Shown: positions 8,001 through 18,194, numbered from the stretch's first letter. The stretch is DNA of 64,000 bases from Jejuia sp043557195 (GCA_043557195.1 CP121314.1:1054001-1118000); one strand, 5' to 3'. Numbers and translations are program-made. Notes: generated by a model from the letters alone, not told the origin.

Positions 8001-11000
8001 CTACTTCTCAATAATTATTTTTTTAGTTATAGTTCTAAACTCTGATACAAAGTTAATTACATACATTCCTTTTGCAAATTGGTTTGTATTTAAAGTGAAC
8101 TTTCCAGATTTTAGAGCTTCAGCAGAACCGCTCATAATCATTCTACCTCTCACATCCATAATGTTATAATTCATTTCTTCATTGTCGAATAATCTAATTT
8201 CAACATTCAAATTATTTACAACTGGGTTTGGATAGAATCTTACTTCATCATTCTGTTCTATAAATGATGCTTCAAATTCATCATAGCTATCATAAGCTTC
8301 AATGTGTCCTGCTAAATCATCATCATTTGGCCCTCTTCCATTTCTATTGTTTCCGTTTCTAGCTCTATACTTATTAAAGAAATAACAGAACCATCTAGAA
8401 CCAATTACTAAATTTATAGCGCCTTTTACATGTAATGATGCACAAATATTATTAGCTTCGATTAAACCTAATACATCAAAACCTGTTGTTTTTCCAAATT
8501 GAACTACACTCAAATCTAGCGTATCCGGATTATAAACTAAACTATGGATACGATAGAAACCTCTATGGTCTACAGTAAATTCAGGGGTTTCTGAAACTTG
8601 TAGTATCGTTAAAGAATATGCTTCTGTCAGCACATATAATTGGTTATATCCTTCTGGAATATGTGGTTGTTGATTAAACTTAGCAGAGATTGTTGCTTCT
8701 CCTCTTTTTAAACATTGTACAGGTTTAGGTGAATACATTTTACCTGATGAAGCATCGCATACTTCTTCAGCCTTAACCATTATCGGTGCACCTGGTACGT
8801 CCAAGGCTGCACATAGCTCACCACCGCCTTGTACTAATAAACTATTCACGTCAAAGCCCGTAGTTACTCCCAACTCTACTACACTTAAATCTAAGCCGGT
8901 TGGGTAAACCAATGTATGAATCGTATAATTACCTGCTTCCGTTACTGTAAACTCGGGTGCTTCTGCATTTACTTGCTGAATCACTAAGCCTTCACCTTGA
9001 GTCAATACATACAACGTACTATATCCTTCTGGCTGGTTTGCTCCACTAAGTGTCGCCGATAGCATCGCCTCGCCTTCTGACAACGTAACACTATCTTCGG
9101 TAGCCGTTAACATGCCTGCATCGGGATTCGTTATTTGAATCGGTGCGCCAGCTACATCTAATGCTGCACATAACTCTCCTCCTCCTTGTATCAATAAACT
9201 GTTAACATCAAAGCCTGTCGTTACGCCTAACTCTACTATGCTTAAATCTAAGCCTGTTGGATATACCAAGGTATGGATCGTGTAATCGCCTCCGCCCATT
9301 ACCGTAAACTCTGGTGCTTCCGTATTTACTTGCTGAATTACTAAGCCTTCGCCTTGGGTCAATACATACAAGGTGCTGTAATCTGATGGGACTACTGCAT
9401 CGCCATTAGCATGAGCGGATATCATAACCTCGCCTGTGCTACATACCGAACTCTTCGTTGCTGTTAACGTACCTGCATCTGCTAAACATGGCGCTTCTTC
9501 TACAATTATCGGTGCACCTGGTACGTCCAAGGCTGCACATAGCTCGCCACCGCCTTGTACTAATAAACTATTCACGTCAAAGCCCGTGGTTACTCCCAAC
9601 TCTACTACACTTAAATCTAAGCCGGTTGGGTAAACCAATGTATGAATCGTATAATTACCTGCTTCCGTTACTGTAAACTCGGGTGCTTCTGCATTTACTT
9701 GCTGAATCACTAAGCCTTCACCTTGAGTCAATACATACAACGTACTATATCCTTCTGGCTGGTTTGCTCCACTAAGTGTCGCCGATAGCATCGCCTCGCC
9801 TTCTGACAACGTAACACTATCTTCGGTAGCCGTTAACATGCCTGCATCGGGATTCGTTATTTGAATCGGTGCGCCAGCTACATCTAATGCTGCACATAAC
9901 TCTCCTCCTCCTTGTATCAATAAACTGTTAACATCAAAGCCTGTCGTTACGCCTAACTCTACTATGCTTAAATCTAAGCCTGTTGGATATACCAAGGTAT
10001 GGATCGTGTAATCGCCTCCGCCCATTACCGTAAACTCTGGTGCTTCCGTATTTACTTGCTGAATTACTAAGCCTTCGCCTTGGGTCAATACATACAAAGT
10101 GCTGTAATCTGATGGGACTACTGCATCGCCATTAGCATGAGCGGATATCATAACCTCGCCTGTGCTACATACCGAACTCTTCGTTGCTGTTAACGTACCT
10201 GCATCTGCTAAACATGGCGCTTCTTCTACAATTATCGGTGCACCTGGTACGTCCAAGGCTGCACATAGCTCGCCACCACCTTGTACTAATAAACTATTCA
10301 CGTCAAAGCCTGTGGTTACTCCCAACTCTACTACACTTAAATCTAAGCCGGTTGGGTAAACCAATGTATGAATCGTATAATTACCTGCTTCCGTTACTGT
10401 AAACTCTGGTGCTTCTGCATTTACTTGCTGAATCACTAAGCCTTCACCTTGAGTCAATACATACAACGTACTATATCCTTCTGGCTGGTTTGCTCCACTA
10501 AGTGTCGCCGATAGCATCGCCTCGCCTTCTGACAACGTAACACTATCTTCTGTAGCCGTTAACATGCCTGCATCGGGATTCGTTATTTGAATCGGTGCGC
10601 CAGCTACATCTAATGCTGCACATAACTCTCCTCCTCCTTGTATCAATAAACTGTTAACGTCAAAGCCTGTCGTTACGCCTAACTCTACTATGCTTAAATC
10701 TAAGCCTGTTGGATATACCAAGGTATGGATCGTGTAATCGCCTCCGCCCATTACCGTAAACTCTGGTGCTTCCGTATTTACTTGCTGAATTACTAAGCCT
10801 TCGCCTTGGGTCAATACATACAAAGTGCTGTAATCTGATGGGACTACTGCATCGCCATTAGCATGAGCGGATATCATAACCTCGCCTGTGCTACATACCG
10901 AACTCTTCGTTGCTGTTAACGTACCTGCATCTGCTAAACATGGTTGATGCCCCTCGATAATAGTGAACGTAATTATTTCAGAATCACATTTAAAACCCCA

Positions 11001-11384
11001 GGCTAAATCAAATTTATAAAGATTCGCCTTAATTTTAAATGTTCCAGTTCCTAAGTGCCAAGAACCATTTCCAGCTGGAAAAGTGTAGGGAAGCTGATTT
11101 TCTACGATATTATATGTGCTTCCCGTATCTAAATTTTCTACAATAAATCTAGCGCTTTGGGAGTACCCGTCAACGTTTAAATTAACATAAAAATGTTCGG
11201 GTAAATCATTAATATTGTAAACACCATGCTCTTCAATCGTAACTGTTTCATGACCATTAGAGAACTCAAGTCCCGTAATATGGCCACAAATAGTGTTCGC
11301 AAAAAGATTGGATGAGAACAATAAGAAAGTAAAAAAGGCTAATAAAATTGATTTGGGGTTTTGGAAGGATAATTTTTCTTTCAT
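8001..11384 (-). CDS. secreted repeat protein with type IX sorting domain
   Basis: The 1127-residue protein has an N-terminal signal peptide (to about residue 29, SSNLFA-NT) and a unique N-terminal region to about 147. Three tandem copies of a 242-residue unit follow (about 148-873). Each unit is two related ~121-residue modules (YSTLYVLTQGEGLVIQQVN; YTIHTLVYPTGLDLS; ELGVTTGFDVNSLL; GGGELCAALDV). A diverged seventh module occupies about 874-1000. The C-terminal ~80 residues form a type A T9SS sorting domain (FYPNPVVNNLNVEI; YNIMDVRGRMI; KGMYVINF; KKIIIEK). The protein is therefore exported by the type IX system and probably anchored at or released from the cell surface. Three consecutive near-identical copies suggest an adhesin-like or structural role, but function is unknown. 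It converges on the TonB-receptor gene. Confidence 0.9.
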   Translation of the reverse strand: MKEKLSFQNPKSILLAFFTFLLFSSNLFANTICGHITGLEFSNGHETVTIEEHGVYNINDLPEHFYVNLNVDGYSQSARFIVENLDTGSTYNIVENQLPYTFPAGNGSWHLGTGTFKIKANLYKFDLAWGFKCDSEIITFTIIEGHQPCLADAGTLTATKSSVCSTGEVMISAHANGDAVVPSDYSTLYVLTQGEGLVIQQVNTEAPEFTVMGGGDYTIHTLVYPTGLDLSIVELGVTTGFDVNSLLIQGGGELCAALDVAGAPIQITNPDAGMLTATEDSVTLSEGEAMLSATLSGANQPEGYSTLYVLTQGEGLVIQQVNAEAPEFTVTEAGNYTIHTLVYPTGLDLSVVELGVTTGFDVNSLLVQGGGELCAALDVPGAPIIVEEAPCLADAGTLTATKSSVCSTGEVMISAHANGDAVVPSDYSTLYVLTQGEGLVIQQVNTEAPEFTVMGGGDYTIHTLVYPTGLDLSIVELGVTTGFDVNSLLIQGGGELCAALDVAGAPIQITNPDAGMLTATEDSVTLSEGEAMLSATLSGANQPEGYSTLYVLTQGEGLVIQQVNAEAPEFTVTEAGNYTIHTLVYPTGLDLSVVELGVTTGFDVNSLLVQGGGELCAALDVPGAPIIVEEAPCLADAGTLTATKSSVCSTGEVMISAHANGDAVVPSDYSTLYVLTQGEGLVIQQVNTEAPEFTVMGGGDYTIHTLVYPTGLDLSIVELGVTTGFDVNSLLIQGGGELCAALDVAGAPIQITNPDAGMLTATEDSVTLSEGEAMLSATLSGANQPEGYSTLYVLTQGEGLVIQQVNAEAPEFTVTEAGNYTIHTLVYPTGLDLSVVELGVTTGFDVNSLLVQGGGELCAALDVPGAPIMVKAEEVCDASSGKMYSPKPVQCLKRGEATISAKFNQQPHIPEGYNQLYVLTEAYSLTILQVSETPEFTVDHRGFYRIHSLVYNPDTLDLSVVQFGKTTGFDVLGLIEANNICASLHVKGAINLVIGSRWFCYFFNKYRARNGNNRNGRGPNDDDLAGHIEAYDSYDEFEASFIEQNDEVRFYPNPVVNNLNVEIRLFDNEEMNYNIMDVRGRMIMSGSAEALKSGKFTLNTNQFAKGMYVINFVSEFRTITKKIIIEK
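8766..10943 (-). repeat. three-copy 726-bp tandem repeat inside the T9SS protein gene
   Basis: The unit length is 726 bp: the same sequence block begins near 9436 and again near 10162, and the third copy occupies the segment to the left. Copies differ only by scattered single bases (for example GCTCGCCACCGCC versus GCTCGCCACCACC). Each unit encodes two diverged half-modules of about 121 residues. Near-identity at silent positions points to recent duplication or ongoing recombination between copies. Confidence 0.9.
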
Positions 11385-11635
11385 TTTTTGCTGTTTATGT
11401 TTTTCGAAATAAAGTTAAACAAAATATATTTATGTTTAACTTTTAAATCATTTAATTAAACAAAATTTAAGATGAATCGTAAAAACTTGAAGTATTCGTA
11501 AGAATTTATTTTATTAATCAACGGTAAATAGCATAAAAAAATTAAGGATATGTTAAACAAAACAAATAACCACGGCTTTATATTTTCGATTCAATTTTAA
11601 TACCTTCGATTTTTTAACATAAAATCTCATTTTAA

Positions 11636-12748
11636 ATGACAATTAAAACATCTTCAGTTTTTTGTATGCTTTTTCTTTTTTTGTCTATTTATTTGAGTTG
11701 CAAAAATTCAACAGTACCTGTAAATAAATCATTATCTGTGAATTATCACAATCCAAATATTACCTTTTCAGGCAGAATTGACAGTTTAAATTCTAATGGT
11801 GCTCAATTAATTTGGTCAGGGAGCTCTGTTTCAATAAATTTTGAAGGCAATTCTATAGCCGCATTGTTAAGAGATAATACTGGAAATAGTTATTACAATA
11901 TAATTTTAGATGATGATAGTATTTTTATCATACGTCCTAGCACATTAAAGCAATATTATACTTTAGCTGATAACTTGAGCGATGGACAACACAAGATTGA
12001 GCTTTTCAAACGCACAGAACCCCATTATGGCATTACTAATTTTTATGGTTTTAAAATTGAAGGCAATGCCAAACTTTTGGATAAATCGCCTTCTAAAACT
12101 AGAAAGATAGAGTTTTACGGCAACTCCATAACTGCTGGGTATGCTGTTGAAGATATTTCGAGTGCAGACTCTCCAGACAGTACTTATACCAATAATTATT
12201 TAAGTTATTCTGCAATTACGGCACGACATTTTAATGCAGAATATCGTGCTATTTGTAAAAGTGGTATTGGTATTATGGTAAGTTGGCACGATATAATAAT
12301 GCCAGAAATGTACAATAGGTTAAATCCGTATAACTCAGAAAGCACATGGGATTTTTCGCTATATCAACCAGAGGTTGTAGTGATTAATTTATTTCAGAAT
12401 GATTCCTGGTTAGTAAATAGACCTGAACATGAGAACTTTAAAATTCGTTTTGGAAATAAACCGCCTTCAGAAACAGAAATTATAGAAGCTTACAAATCGT
12501 TTGTAAAAACCATTAGAGGTCATTACCCTAATGCGCATATAATATGTATATTAGGAAATATGGATATTACCAGAAAAGAATCCAAATGGCCTGAATACGT
12601 CAATTATGCTGTTAATGAGCTAGATGATTCTAAAATTTACACACATTTTGTACCATATAAAGATAGCAGTGGTCATCCATCAGTTGAAGAACAGGAAGCA
12701 ATTGCAAACGAATTAATTAGCTTTATTGAAAACAATATCAATTGGTAA
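11636..12748 (+). CDS. SGNH/GDSL esterase lipoprotein, CE2-like
   Basis: The 370-residue protein has a lipoprotein signal (FLFLSIYLSC, Cys22). An N-terminal jelly-roll domain of the CE2 type spans about 40-140 (ISFSGRID-like start; WSGSSVSINFEGNSIAALL; HKIELFKRTE). The SGNH hydrolase domain begins IEFYGNSITAGY with nucleophile Ser164; block V has the catalytic His347 (SSGHPSVEEQ). CE2 enzymes remove acetyl groups from xylan or mannan, so carbohydrate deacetylation at the cell surface is the likely role. There is a single base between its stop and that of the convergent argS. Confidence 0.85.
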   Translation: MTIKTSSVFCMLFLFLSIYLSCKNSTVPVNKSLSVNYHNPNITFSGRIDSLNSNGAQLIWSGSSVSINFEGNSIAALLRDNTGNSYYNIILDDDSIFIIRPSTLKQYYTLADNLSDGQHKIELFKRTEPHYGITNFYGFKIEGNAKLLDKSPSKTRKIEFYGNSITAGYAVEDISSADSPDSTYTNNYLSYSAITARHFNAEYRAICKSGIGIMVSWHDIIMPEMYNRLNPYNSESTWDFSLYQPEVVVINLFQNDSWLVNRPEHENFKIRFGNKPPSETEIIEAYKSFVKTIRGHYPNAHIICILGNMDITRKESKWPEYVNYAVNELDDSKIYTHFVPYKDSSGHPSVEEQEAIANELISFIENNINW

Positions 12749-12749
12749 A

Positions 12750-14534
12750 TCACATGCGCTCAGGCACCTCAATTCCTAAAACACTAAATGCATTTTTAAT
12801 GGTATTAGCAACAGTTTTTGATAGCTGAACACGGAATATTTTTTCATTTTCATTATCTGCTCCTAAAATTGAAACATTTTGATAAAACGAGTTAAATTCC
12901 TTTACCAAATCATAAGTATAATTGGCAATTAATGCAGGACTATGTTGTTCTGCGGCATTCTGAATGACTTCTGGAAATAACTGAAGTTGCTTGATTAACT
13001 CTCTTTCTTTTTCGTGGAGTTGTATTTCGGCTCCTTTCATTGAGACACCAGAATCTAAATCTGCTTTTCTTAAAATAGACTGAATTCTAGCATAAGTGTA
13101 TTGAATAAAAGGCCCCGTATTTCCTTGAAAATCTATAGATTCTTTTGGATCAAACAAAATACGTTTTTTAGGATCTACTTTTAAAATGTAATATTTTAAG
13201 GCTCCTAAACCGATAGTTTTATATAGTTGCTGTTTTTCCTCTTCTGAATAGCCATCTAACTTTCCTAATTCTTCTGAAATCTCCTCTGCAGTAGTTGCCA
13301 TTTCAACGATTAAATCATCAGCATCAACAACAGTACCCTCTCTACTTTTCATTTTTCCGCTAGGTAAATCTACCATCCCATAACTTAAATGGTATAGATT
13401 TTTTGCCCATTCAAAGCCCAGTTTTTTCAGAATTAAAAAAAGCACCTTAAAGTGGTAATCTTGCTCATTACCCACGGTATACACCATTCCGTCAACATCA
13501 GGATGATCTTTTATACGCTGAATAGCAGTACCAATATCCTGTGTCATATACACAGCAGTCCCATCCGCACGTAACACAATTTTTTTATCTAAACCTTCAT
13601 CAGTTAAATCGCACCAGACCGAACCATCTTCTTCTTTAAAAAATACTCCCGATTTTAAACCTTCTGTTACAAAGTCCTTTCCTAATAAATAAGTGTTGCT
13701 TTCATAATACAAGGTGTCAAAGTCAACACCAAGATTCTCGTATGTTTCATTGAAGCCTTCATATACCCATCCATTCATTTTTTCCCAAAGCGCTACCGTC
13801 TTTTCTTCACCAGCCTCCCATTTTCGAAGCATTTCCTGAGCTTCTAATATAATAGGCGCATTTTTCTTTGCCTCATCTTGAGTTCGTCCTTCCTCAATTA
13901 AAAATTGAGTTTCCTTCTTATATTCTTGGTCAAACTTCACATAATAATTACCAACTAGTTTATCTCCTTTTAAACCTGTGCTTTCTGGAGTCTCTCCATT
14001 TCCATACTTCTCCCATGCCAGCATACTTTTGCAAATATGTATTCCTCTATCATTAATTATTTGGGTCTTATAAACTTTTTTGCCTGAAGCTTTCAAAATT
14101 TCGGCAACACTGTAACCTAAAAGATTATTTCGAATATGTCCTAAATGCAAAGGCTTATTAGTATTTGGCGAAGAATATTCTACCATTATTGCTTTATCCG
14201 CTTCCTTTGAAGTAATAAAACCATATGTTTTATCATTTTTAATAGTATCAAAAAAGTTAAAATAATAAACATCACTAATCTCAATGTTTAAAAAACCTTT
14301 TACGACGTTAAAGCCTTCAACTTCACTAACATTGTTTACCAAATAGTTTCCAATGGTCTCTCCTATTTGTACCGGATTGCCTTTTACAAAACGTAACATT
14401 GGAAAAATAACTACTGTAATATCTCCAGTAAATTCCTTTCTAGTTGCTTGAAATTCTACAGAATCTAAATCAATTTGATACTGAGTTGAAACCGCTTGTT
14501 TTACATGCTTTGATAATATCTCTTGAAGACTCAT
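12750..14534 (-). CDS. argS: arginine--tRNA ligase
   Basis: The 594-residue protein is full length for the family. It has the N-terminal Add-1 domain (to ~110), the class I HIGH signature in SSPNTNKPLHLGHIRNNLLG, the KMSK-equivalent SGKMKSREGTVV, and the DALR anticodon-binding domain from about residue 475 (NTGPFIQYTYARIQSILRKA). It charges tRNA-Arg in the cytoplasm. It is transcribed alone; a TANNTTTG box lies just upstream. Confidence 0.98.
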   Translation of the reverse strand: MSLQEILSKHVKQAVSTQYQIDLDSVEFQATRKEFTGDITVVIFPMLRFVKGNPVQIGETIGNYLVNNVSEVEGFNVVKGFLNIEISDVYYFNFFDTIKNDKTYGFITSKEADKAIMVEYSSPNTNKPLHLGHIRNNLLGYSVAEILKASGKKVYKTQIINDRGIHICKSMLAWEKYGNGETPESTGLKGDKLVGNYYVKFDQEYKKETQFLIEEGRTQDEAKKNAPIILEAQEMLRKWEAGEEKTVALWEKMNGWVYEGFNETYENLGVDFDTLYYESNTYLLGKDFVTEGLKSGVFFKEEDGSVWCDLTDEGLDKKIVLRADGTAVYMTQDIGTAIQRIKDHPDVDGMVYTVGNEQDYHFKVLFLILKKLGFEWAKNLYHLSYGMVDLPSGKMKSREGTVVDADDLIVEMATTAEEISEELGKLDGYSEEEKQQLYKTIGLGALKYYILKVDPKKRILFDPKESIDFQGNTGPFIQYTYARIQSILRKADLDSGVSMKGAEIQLHEKERELIKQLQLFPEVIQNAAEQHSPALIANYTYDLVKEFNSFYQNVSILGADNENEKIFRVQLSKTVANTIKNAFSVLGIEVPERM

Positions 14535-15018
14535 TTTTGCTATTTAAAGGTGCGCAAAGATAGAATTTTTAAATCAAGTTTAATAGCCCATTTAGAGTGA
14601 AATATTCATCTATAAAAAGAAAGACAATCTACTTTTCTGAAGTGTTTTTTATAAAGATTAGCTAATGTCATAATGCAAATACTATTTTCTATAAATTATT
14701 GAAACTATCAAAATTCTTACAATTTTAACAAATCAAAAAAATAGCTTGCATTTCGTCGACAAAAGTGCCGTTTTTCTATGTTTTTTGCACTTAATCTATT
14801 CGTCGATTTTTTCAAAAAAAACACCTCGCTTTTTATCTAATTTTTTGGTAGAAAAACCTATAAATTAGATTATAAAATGCCTTTTTGCAACTTTTGTTAG
14901 CCGAAGCTATTATTAACAAAGAATTGAACTTTTTTCGAATCTCAAAAAGCATCTTGATTTCCCTCAACCAAGCTTCTTTAGATAATGGCTTTGTAAAAAA
15001 GCTATAATTAAGCATTGT
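14535..15018. other. 484-bp intergenic region between argS and the histidine kinase
   Basis: There is no convincing gene; a 60-codon leftward frame here has no recognisable features. Near argS is a TATCTTTG box. An 8-bp direct repeat TTCGTCGA (14752-14759 and 14799-14806) brackets an inverted repeat AAGTGC/GCACTT (14763-14768, 14787-14792). Further right, ATCTAATTT (14835-14843) pairs with AAATTAGAT (14862-14870). The region is very A+T rich. Confidence 0.6.
14555..14562 (-). promoter_or_regulatory. possible -7 box of the argS promoter
   Basis: TATCTTTG on the minus strand fits the Bacteroidota -7 consensus TAnnTTTG and lies 20 bases upstream of the argS ATG. I do not see a good TTTG -33 box at the usual distance. 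Confidence 0.45.
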
Positions 15019-17085
15019 ATGAGGAGAATTTTTACTCTCATTTTATTATTAAATCTGTTTTTTGGTTCTTCCCAAACTAAAGAACTAGATAGTCTATCTA
15101 TAGCTTTAGGCTTTGAAACTAATGATTCCCTTAAAGTTGACACTTCTCTTAAAATAATAGATATTCTGTATCAATCCAAAGATTTTGATAGAGCACTAAA
15201 ATATATTAGACTTAGCGATCAACTCTCTTCAGATATTAATTATGAAAAGGGTATTGCTAAAATTACTTATTATAAGGCACTAATTTATGCTGAGAAGGAT
15301 GACTATATTAATGCCATGGATGGTTACACTAAGGCCAAAGCCTTATTTAGCAAGATTAAAGACACATTAAATATTGCTAAGGTTAATAACAGTATTGGCC
15401 TTATAGAAATGGAAAGAGGTAACTTTAGTAAAGGATTACAATATTCATTATCGGCCATAAGAGAATTAGAGAGGAGAGGCCTAAGCCATGAGCTTCGTTC
15501 TGCCTATGCTAGTTTAGGACAAGCATATTACAAACTAAATAACGTTGATAAATCTATTGAATACAATCAAAAAGCTCTTGAAATTCAAGAACAATTAAAT
15601 GACTCAACTGGTGTTAGCAATTCTAGTTTACTTTTAGCTGAACTATATTCTAAATCAAAAGAGCATAGAAAAGCTATTGAATTTTACGAAAAGGTATTGA
15701 ATAGTAAAAAAGGAAAAACTGATTCTATAAAAAGTAACGTTTTACCAAAACTAGGCGGTGAGTATTTGGAATTTAATGATTACGACGCTGCTGCAAAATA
15801 CTTAGTAAGAGGTTTAACATTAAATAGAAGAAGTAATAACGAAAGTAATTTAGTTACTACATTAAATAATTTAGGAAAACTTAACTTAAACCAGGGTAGA
15901 CTGCGTACTGCAGAACAGCAATTATTTGAAGCTGGTGGTATTGCAAAAAAATTGAACAATACTGATGAGCTTTTAAAATATTATGGTTTAATGAAGGCTT
16001 TAGATTCTACCACTAGAAGATTTGATAGAGCATTTGTTTGGCAACGCCGTTATTACAGTTTGAAAGACAGTCTGGATAACTTAAATATCCAGTCAGTAAT
16101 AAAAACACCAAAAGTTGAGACAGCAGATTTAAGTTTAAATTTTGATAATAAAGAAAAGAAGATCGAAACTAAAACCGATATAAGTGCTAATCTTGAAAAA
16201 GAGGACAACCTTCGGAAATTTAAGCTCTTCTTTTATATCGTTTTAGGCATTTTAGCTATAGTTAGTGTATTTCTTGTTTTAATTTATTTAAAACGAAATA
16301 ACAGCTTAAAGTACGCGCAAGAACTTGAAGAGAAAAACCTAAAAATACAATTACAAAACGAAGCTTTTGTAGAGCAAACAAAACATTTAGAGAATGTTAA
16401 CAATGTAAAGGATAAGCTGTTTTCTATTGTCTCACATGATTTAAAAGATTCTTTGTCCTCAATAAATGGCTTTATAGATTTGCTAAGAGATGGTTCTTTA
16501 TCGCGAGAAGAGTTTGATAATTTAATTCCTGAGCTAAGTGAGAATGCTAATAACGCCTCTCTTTTACTTTTCAATTTGTTGAATTGGTCCAAATCGCAAA
16601 TGCAATCTCTAAAACCAAGTCCAAGTTTATTTGACATTCAAGAAGTTTTTGAAGAAAAAATTAAGCTTGTAGAACAGCGTTTGGAAAACAAGGGTATTGA
16701 ACTTATCGATCATTCTTTAAGAGATTTTGCATATGCAGACAGAAGCATGATAGAAATTGTTATTCAAAACCTTTTGGCAAATGCATTAAAATTCTCAAGA
16801 AAAGGTGATACTATAACTGTTTCAAACCATATCAGTAATGGTAGCTGTATAATAAGTATTGCTGATACAGGAATTGGTATTCCAACCCACAACCTCGAAA
16901 AACTCTTTAAGAGTAATACCTACTCTACCATGGGAACCAATAATGAAAAAGGCACAGGTCTTGGTCTGTCAATTTGTAAAGAATTAGTTGAACTTAATGG
17001 TGGTAAAATTTGGGTAGAAAGTACGGTGAATGTTGGTAGTACATTCTATGTACAGCTACCAAAATCAAAACCAAACGGAAACTAA
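15019..17085 (+). CDS. TPR-containing membrane sensor histidine kinase
   Basis: The 688-residue protein has a signal peptide (IFTLILLLNLFFGSSQ). Tetratricopeptide repeats occupy about residues 35-340 (for example AYASLGQAYYKLNNVDKSIE). One membrane helix (FYIVLGILAIVSVFLVLIYL) lies at about 403-424. A coiled coil follows, then HisKA with phospho-acceptor His473 (FSIVSHDLKDSLSSINGF). The HATPase domain has N box IQNLLANALKFS, G1 DTGIGIP and G2 GTGLGLSICKEL. The TPR domain is predicted to be periplasmic. No response regulator is adjacent, so it is an orphan kinase here. A 7-bp inverted repeat CTAGAGT/ACTCTAG lies after its stop (17096-17121). Confidence 0.93.
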   Translation: MRRIFTLILLLNLFFGSSQTKELDSLSIALGFETNDSLKVDTSLKIIDILYQSKDFDRALKYIRLSDQLSSDINYEKGIAKITYYKALIYAEKDDYINAMDGYTKAKALFSKIKDTLNIAKVNNSIGLIEMERGNFSKGLQYSLSAIRELERRGLSHELRSAYASLGQAYYKLNNVDKSIEYNQKALEIQEQLNDSTGVSNSSLLLAELYSKSKEHRKAIEFYEKVLNSKKGKTDSIKSNVLPKLGGEYLEFNDYDAAAKYLVRGLTLNRRSNNESNLVTTLNNLGKLNLNQGRLRTAEQQLFEAGGIAKKLNNTDELLKYYGLMKALDSTTRRFDRAFVWQRRYYSLKDSLDNLNIQSVIKTPKVETADLSLNFDNKEKKIETKTDISANLEKEDNLRKFKLFFYIVLGILAIVSVFLVLIYLKRNNSLKYAQELEEKNLKIQLQNEAFVEQTKHLENVNNVKDKLFSIVSHDLKDSLSSINGFIDLLRDGSLSREEFDNLIPELSENANNASLLLFNLLNWSKSQMQSLKPSPSLFDIQEVFEEKIKLVEQRLENKGIELIDHSLRDFAYADRSMIEIVIQNLLANALKFSRKGDTITVSNHISNGSCIISIADTGIGIPTHNLEKLFKSNTYSTMGTNNEKGTGLGLSICKELVELNGGKIWVESTVNVGSTFYVQLPKSKPNGN

Positions 17086-17107
17086 AAGTGTAGTGCTAGA
17101 GTCAAGA

Positions 17108-18046
17108 TTAATTAACTCTAGGCAAAAATACTTCAGCCATCATACAACGTGCGCTTCCTCCTCCACATGTTTCAATTGTTTCTAAAGAACTAGATAGAAT
17201 TTTACAATGTTTTTCTATGGTTTGAATTTGGTGTTTGGTTAAACAGTCATACGCAGATTGACTCATAATTAAATAACGCTGGTTATTGTAACCTTTAACC
17301 TGAAGCATATTACCTGCAAATTGAGTTACTTGGGCTTCAGTAATATCGATAATTTCCTTACCGTCTTCTTTCAAGTGTTTTATAACATTTTTACGCTCCT
17401 TTTTATCATCAATACTATTTAAGCAAATAATAGCAAAATTTTCTGCTACACACATCATTACATTGGTGTGGTATATCGGTTTACGCTCACCATTAACTGT
17501 TTGGTTTGCTACAAAAACTACTGGCATATACTCAAAATCTTCACAAAACTCAATAAACAAATCTTCATCTGCCCTTGGAGACAATGCGCAATATGCTTTT
17601 CTATTTACTCGATCTAAAATAATACTACCTGTACCTTCTAAAAACACGAACTCATCTTCAGCACTGGTATAGTCTATAATATTTTGAATAAGAAACCCTT
17701 CGTTCTCAAGTGTTTCTAAAATATCTTCTCTACGTTCTAAACGTCTATTTTTTGCAAACATAGGATATAAACCAACATCTCCATTTTGATGAAAAGACAC
17801 CCAATTATTGGGAAAAATAGAATCTGGAGTATCAGTTTCTTTTCTATCGTCAACAACAATTACATTTACGCCAATATCCCTGAGCTTTTTAACATACACA
17901 TCGAACTCCTTTTGCGCCTTTGTATTTATGGTTTCTGGTAAAACACCATCAATTGGCTCTTGGTAGTAGTTATTTACGGCTGTTTGCTCATTCATCCTGA
18001 AATTAACAGGACGTACCATCAATATAGTATTAGTTGTTTGAGACAT
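17108..18046 (-). CDS. ctlX: citrulline utilization hydrolase CtlX-type amidinotransferase-fold protein
   Basis: The 312-residue protein belongs to the guanidino-group-modifying (pentein) superfamily. Visible motifs are SIFPNNWVSFH (about 76-86), FLEGTGSIILDR (135-146), the catalytic His193 in YHTNVMMC, and the C-terminal nucleophile Cys301 in GGGSARCMMAE. The FPNNW and GTGS motifs are typical of the CtlX group, which is linked to citrulline/arginine catabolism. It is transcribed alone, next to argS on the far side of the kinase gene. Another pentein enzyme lies at 23238-24152. Substrate assignment rests on motif resemblance. Confidence 0.8.
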   Translation of the reverse strand: MSQTTNTILMVRPVNFRMNEQTAVNNYYQEPIDGVLPETINTKAQKEFDVYVKKLRDIGVNVIVVDDRKETDTPDSIFPNNWVSFHQNGDVGLYPMFAKNRRLERREDILETLENEGFLIQNIIDYTSAEDEFVFLEGTGSIILDRVNRKAYCALSPRADEDLFIEFCEDFEYMPVVFVANQTVNGERKPIYHTNVMMCVAENFAIICLNSIDDKKERKNVIKHLKEDGKEIIDITEAQVTQFAGNMLQVKGYNNQRYLIMSQSAYDCLTKHQIQTIEKHCKILSSSLETIETCGGGSARCMMAEVFLPRVN

Positions 18047-18194
18047 TTTATTAAATTTCTTTTACAAAAATATACTTAATTAAGTTAGTAATATTTAGTT
18101 TGGTTAAAATTTAATTGGAGTAGTTTTAAAAAATCAGGTAACTTACACTCCATTATTCTATTTATATTAAACATTACATCTTTAAGCTTTTCAA

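Noticed and set aside
9436..10402. Pairs of identical 65- and 72-codon rightward frames inside the T9SS repeat region
   Set aside because: They are antisense shadows of the 726-bp repeat; their duplication follows from the repeat, and the leftward 1127-codon frame has signal peptide and sorting domain.
8766..10943. CRISPR-like array
   Set aside because: The repeats are long, coding and directly adjacent; there are no short repeat/spacer alternations here or elsewhere in the window.
14833..15015. 60-codon leftward frame upstream of the histidine kinase
   Set aside because: No recognisable motif, A+T-rich composition and position in the regulatory gap argue for chance.
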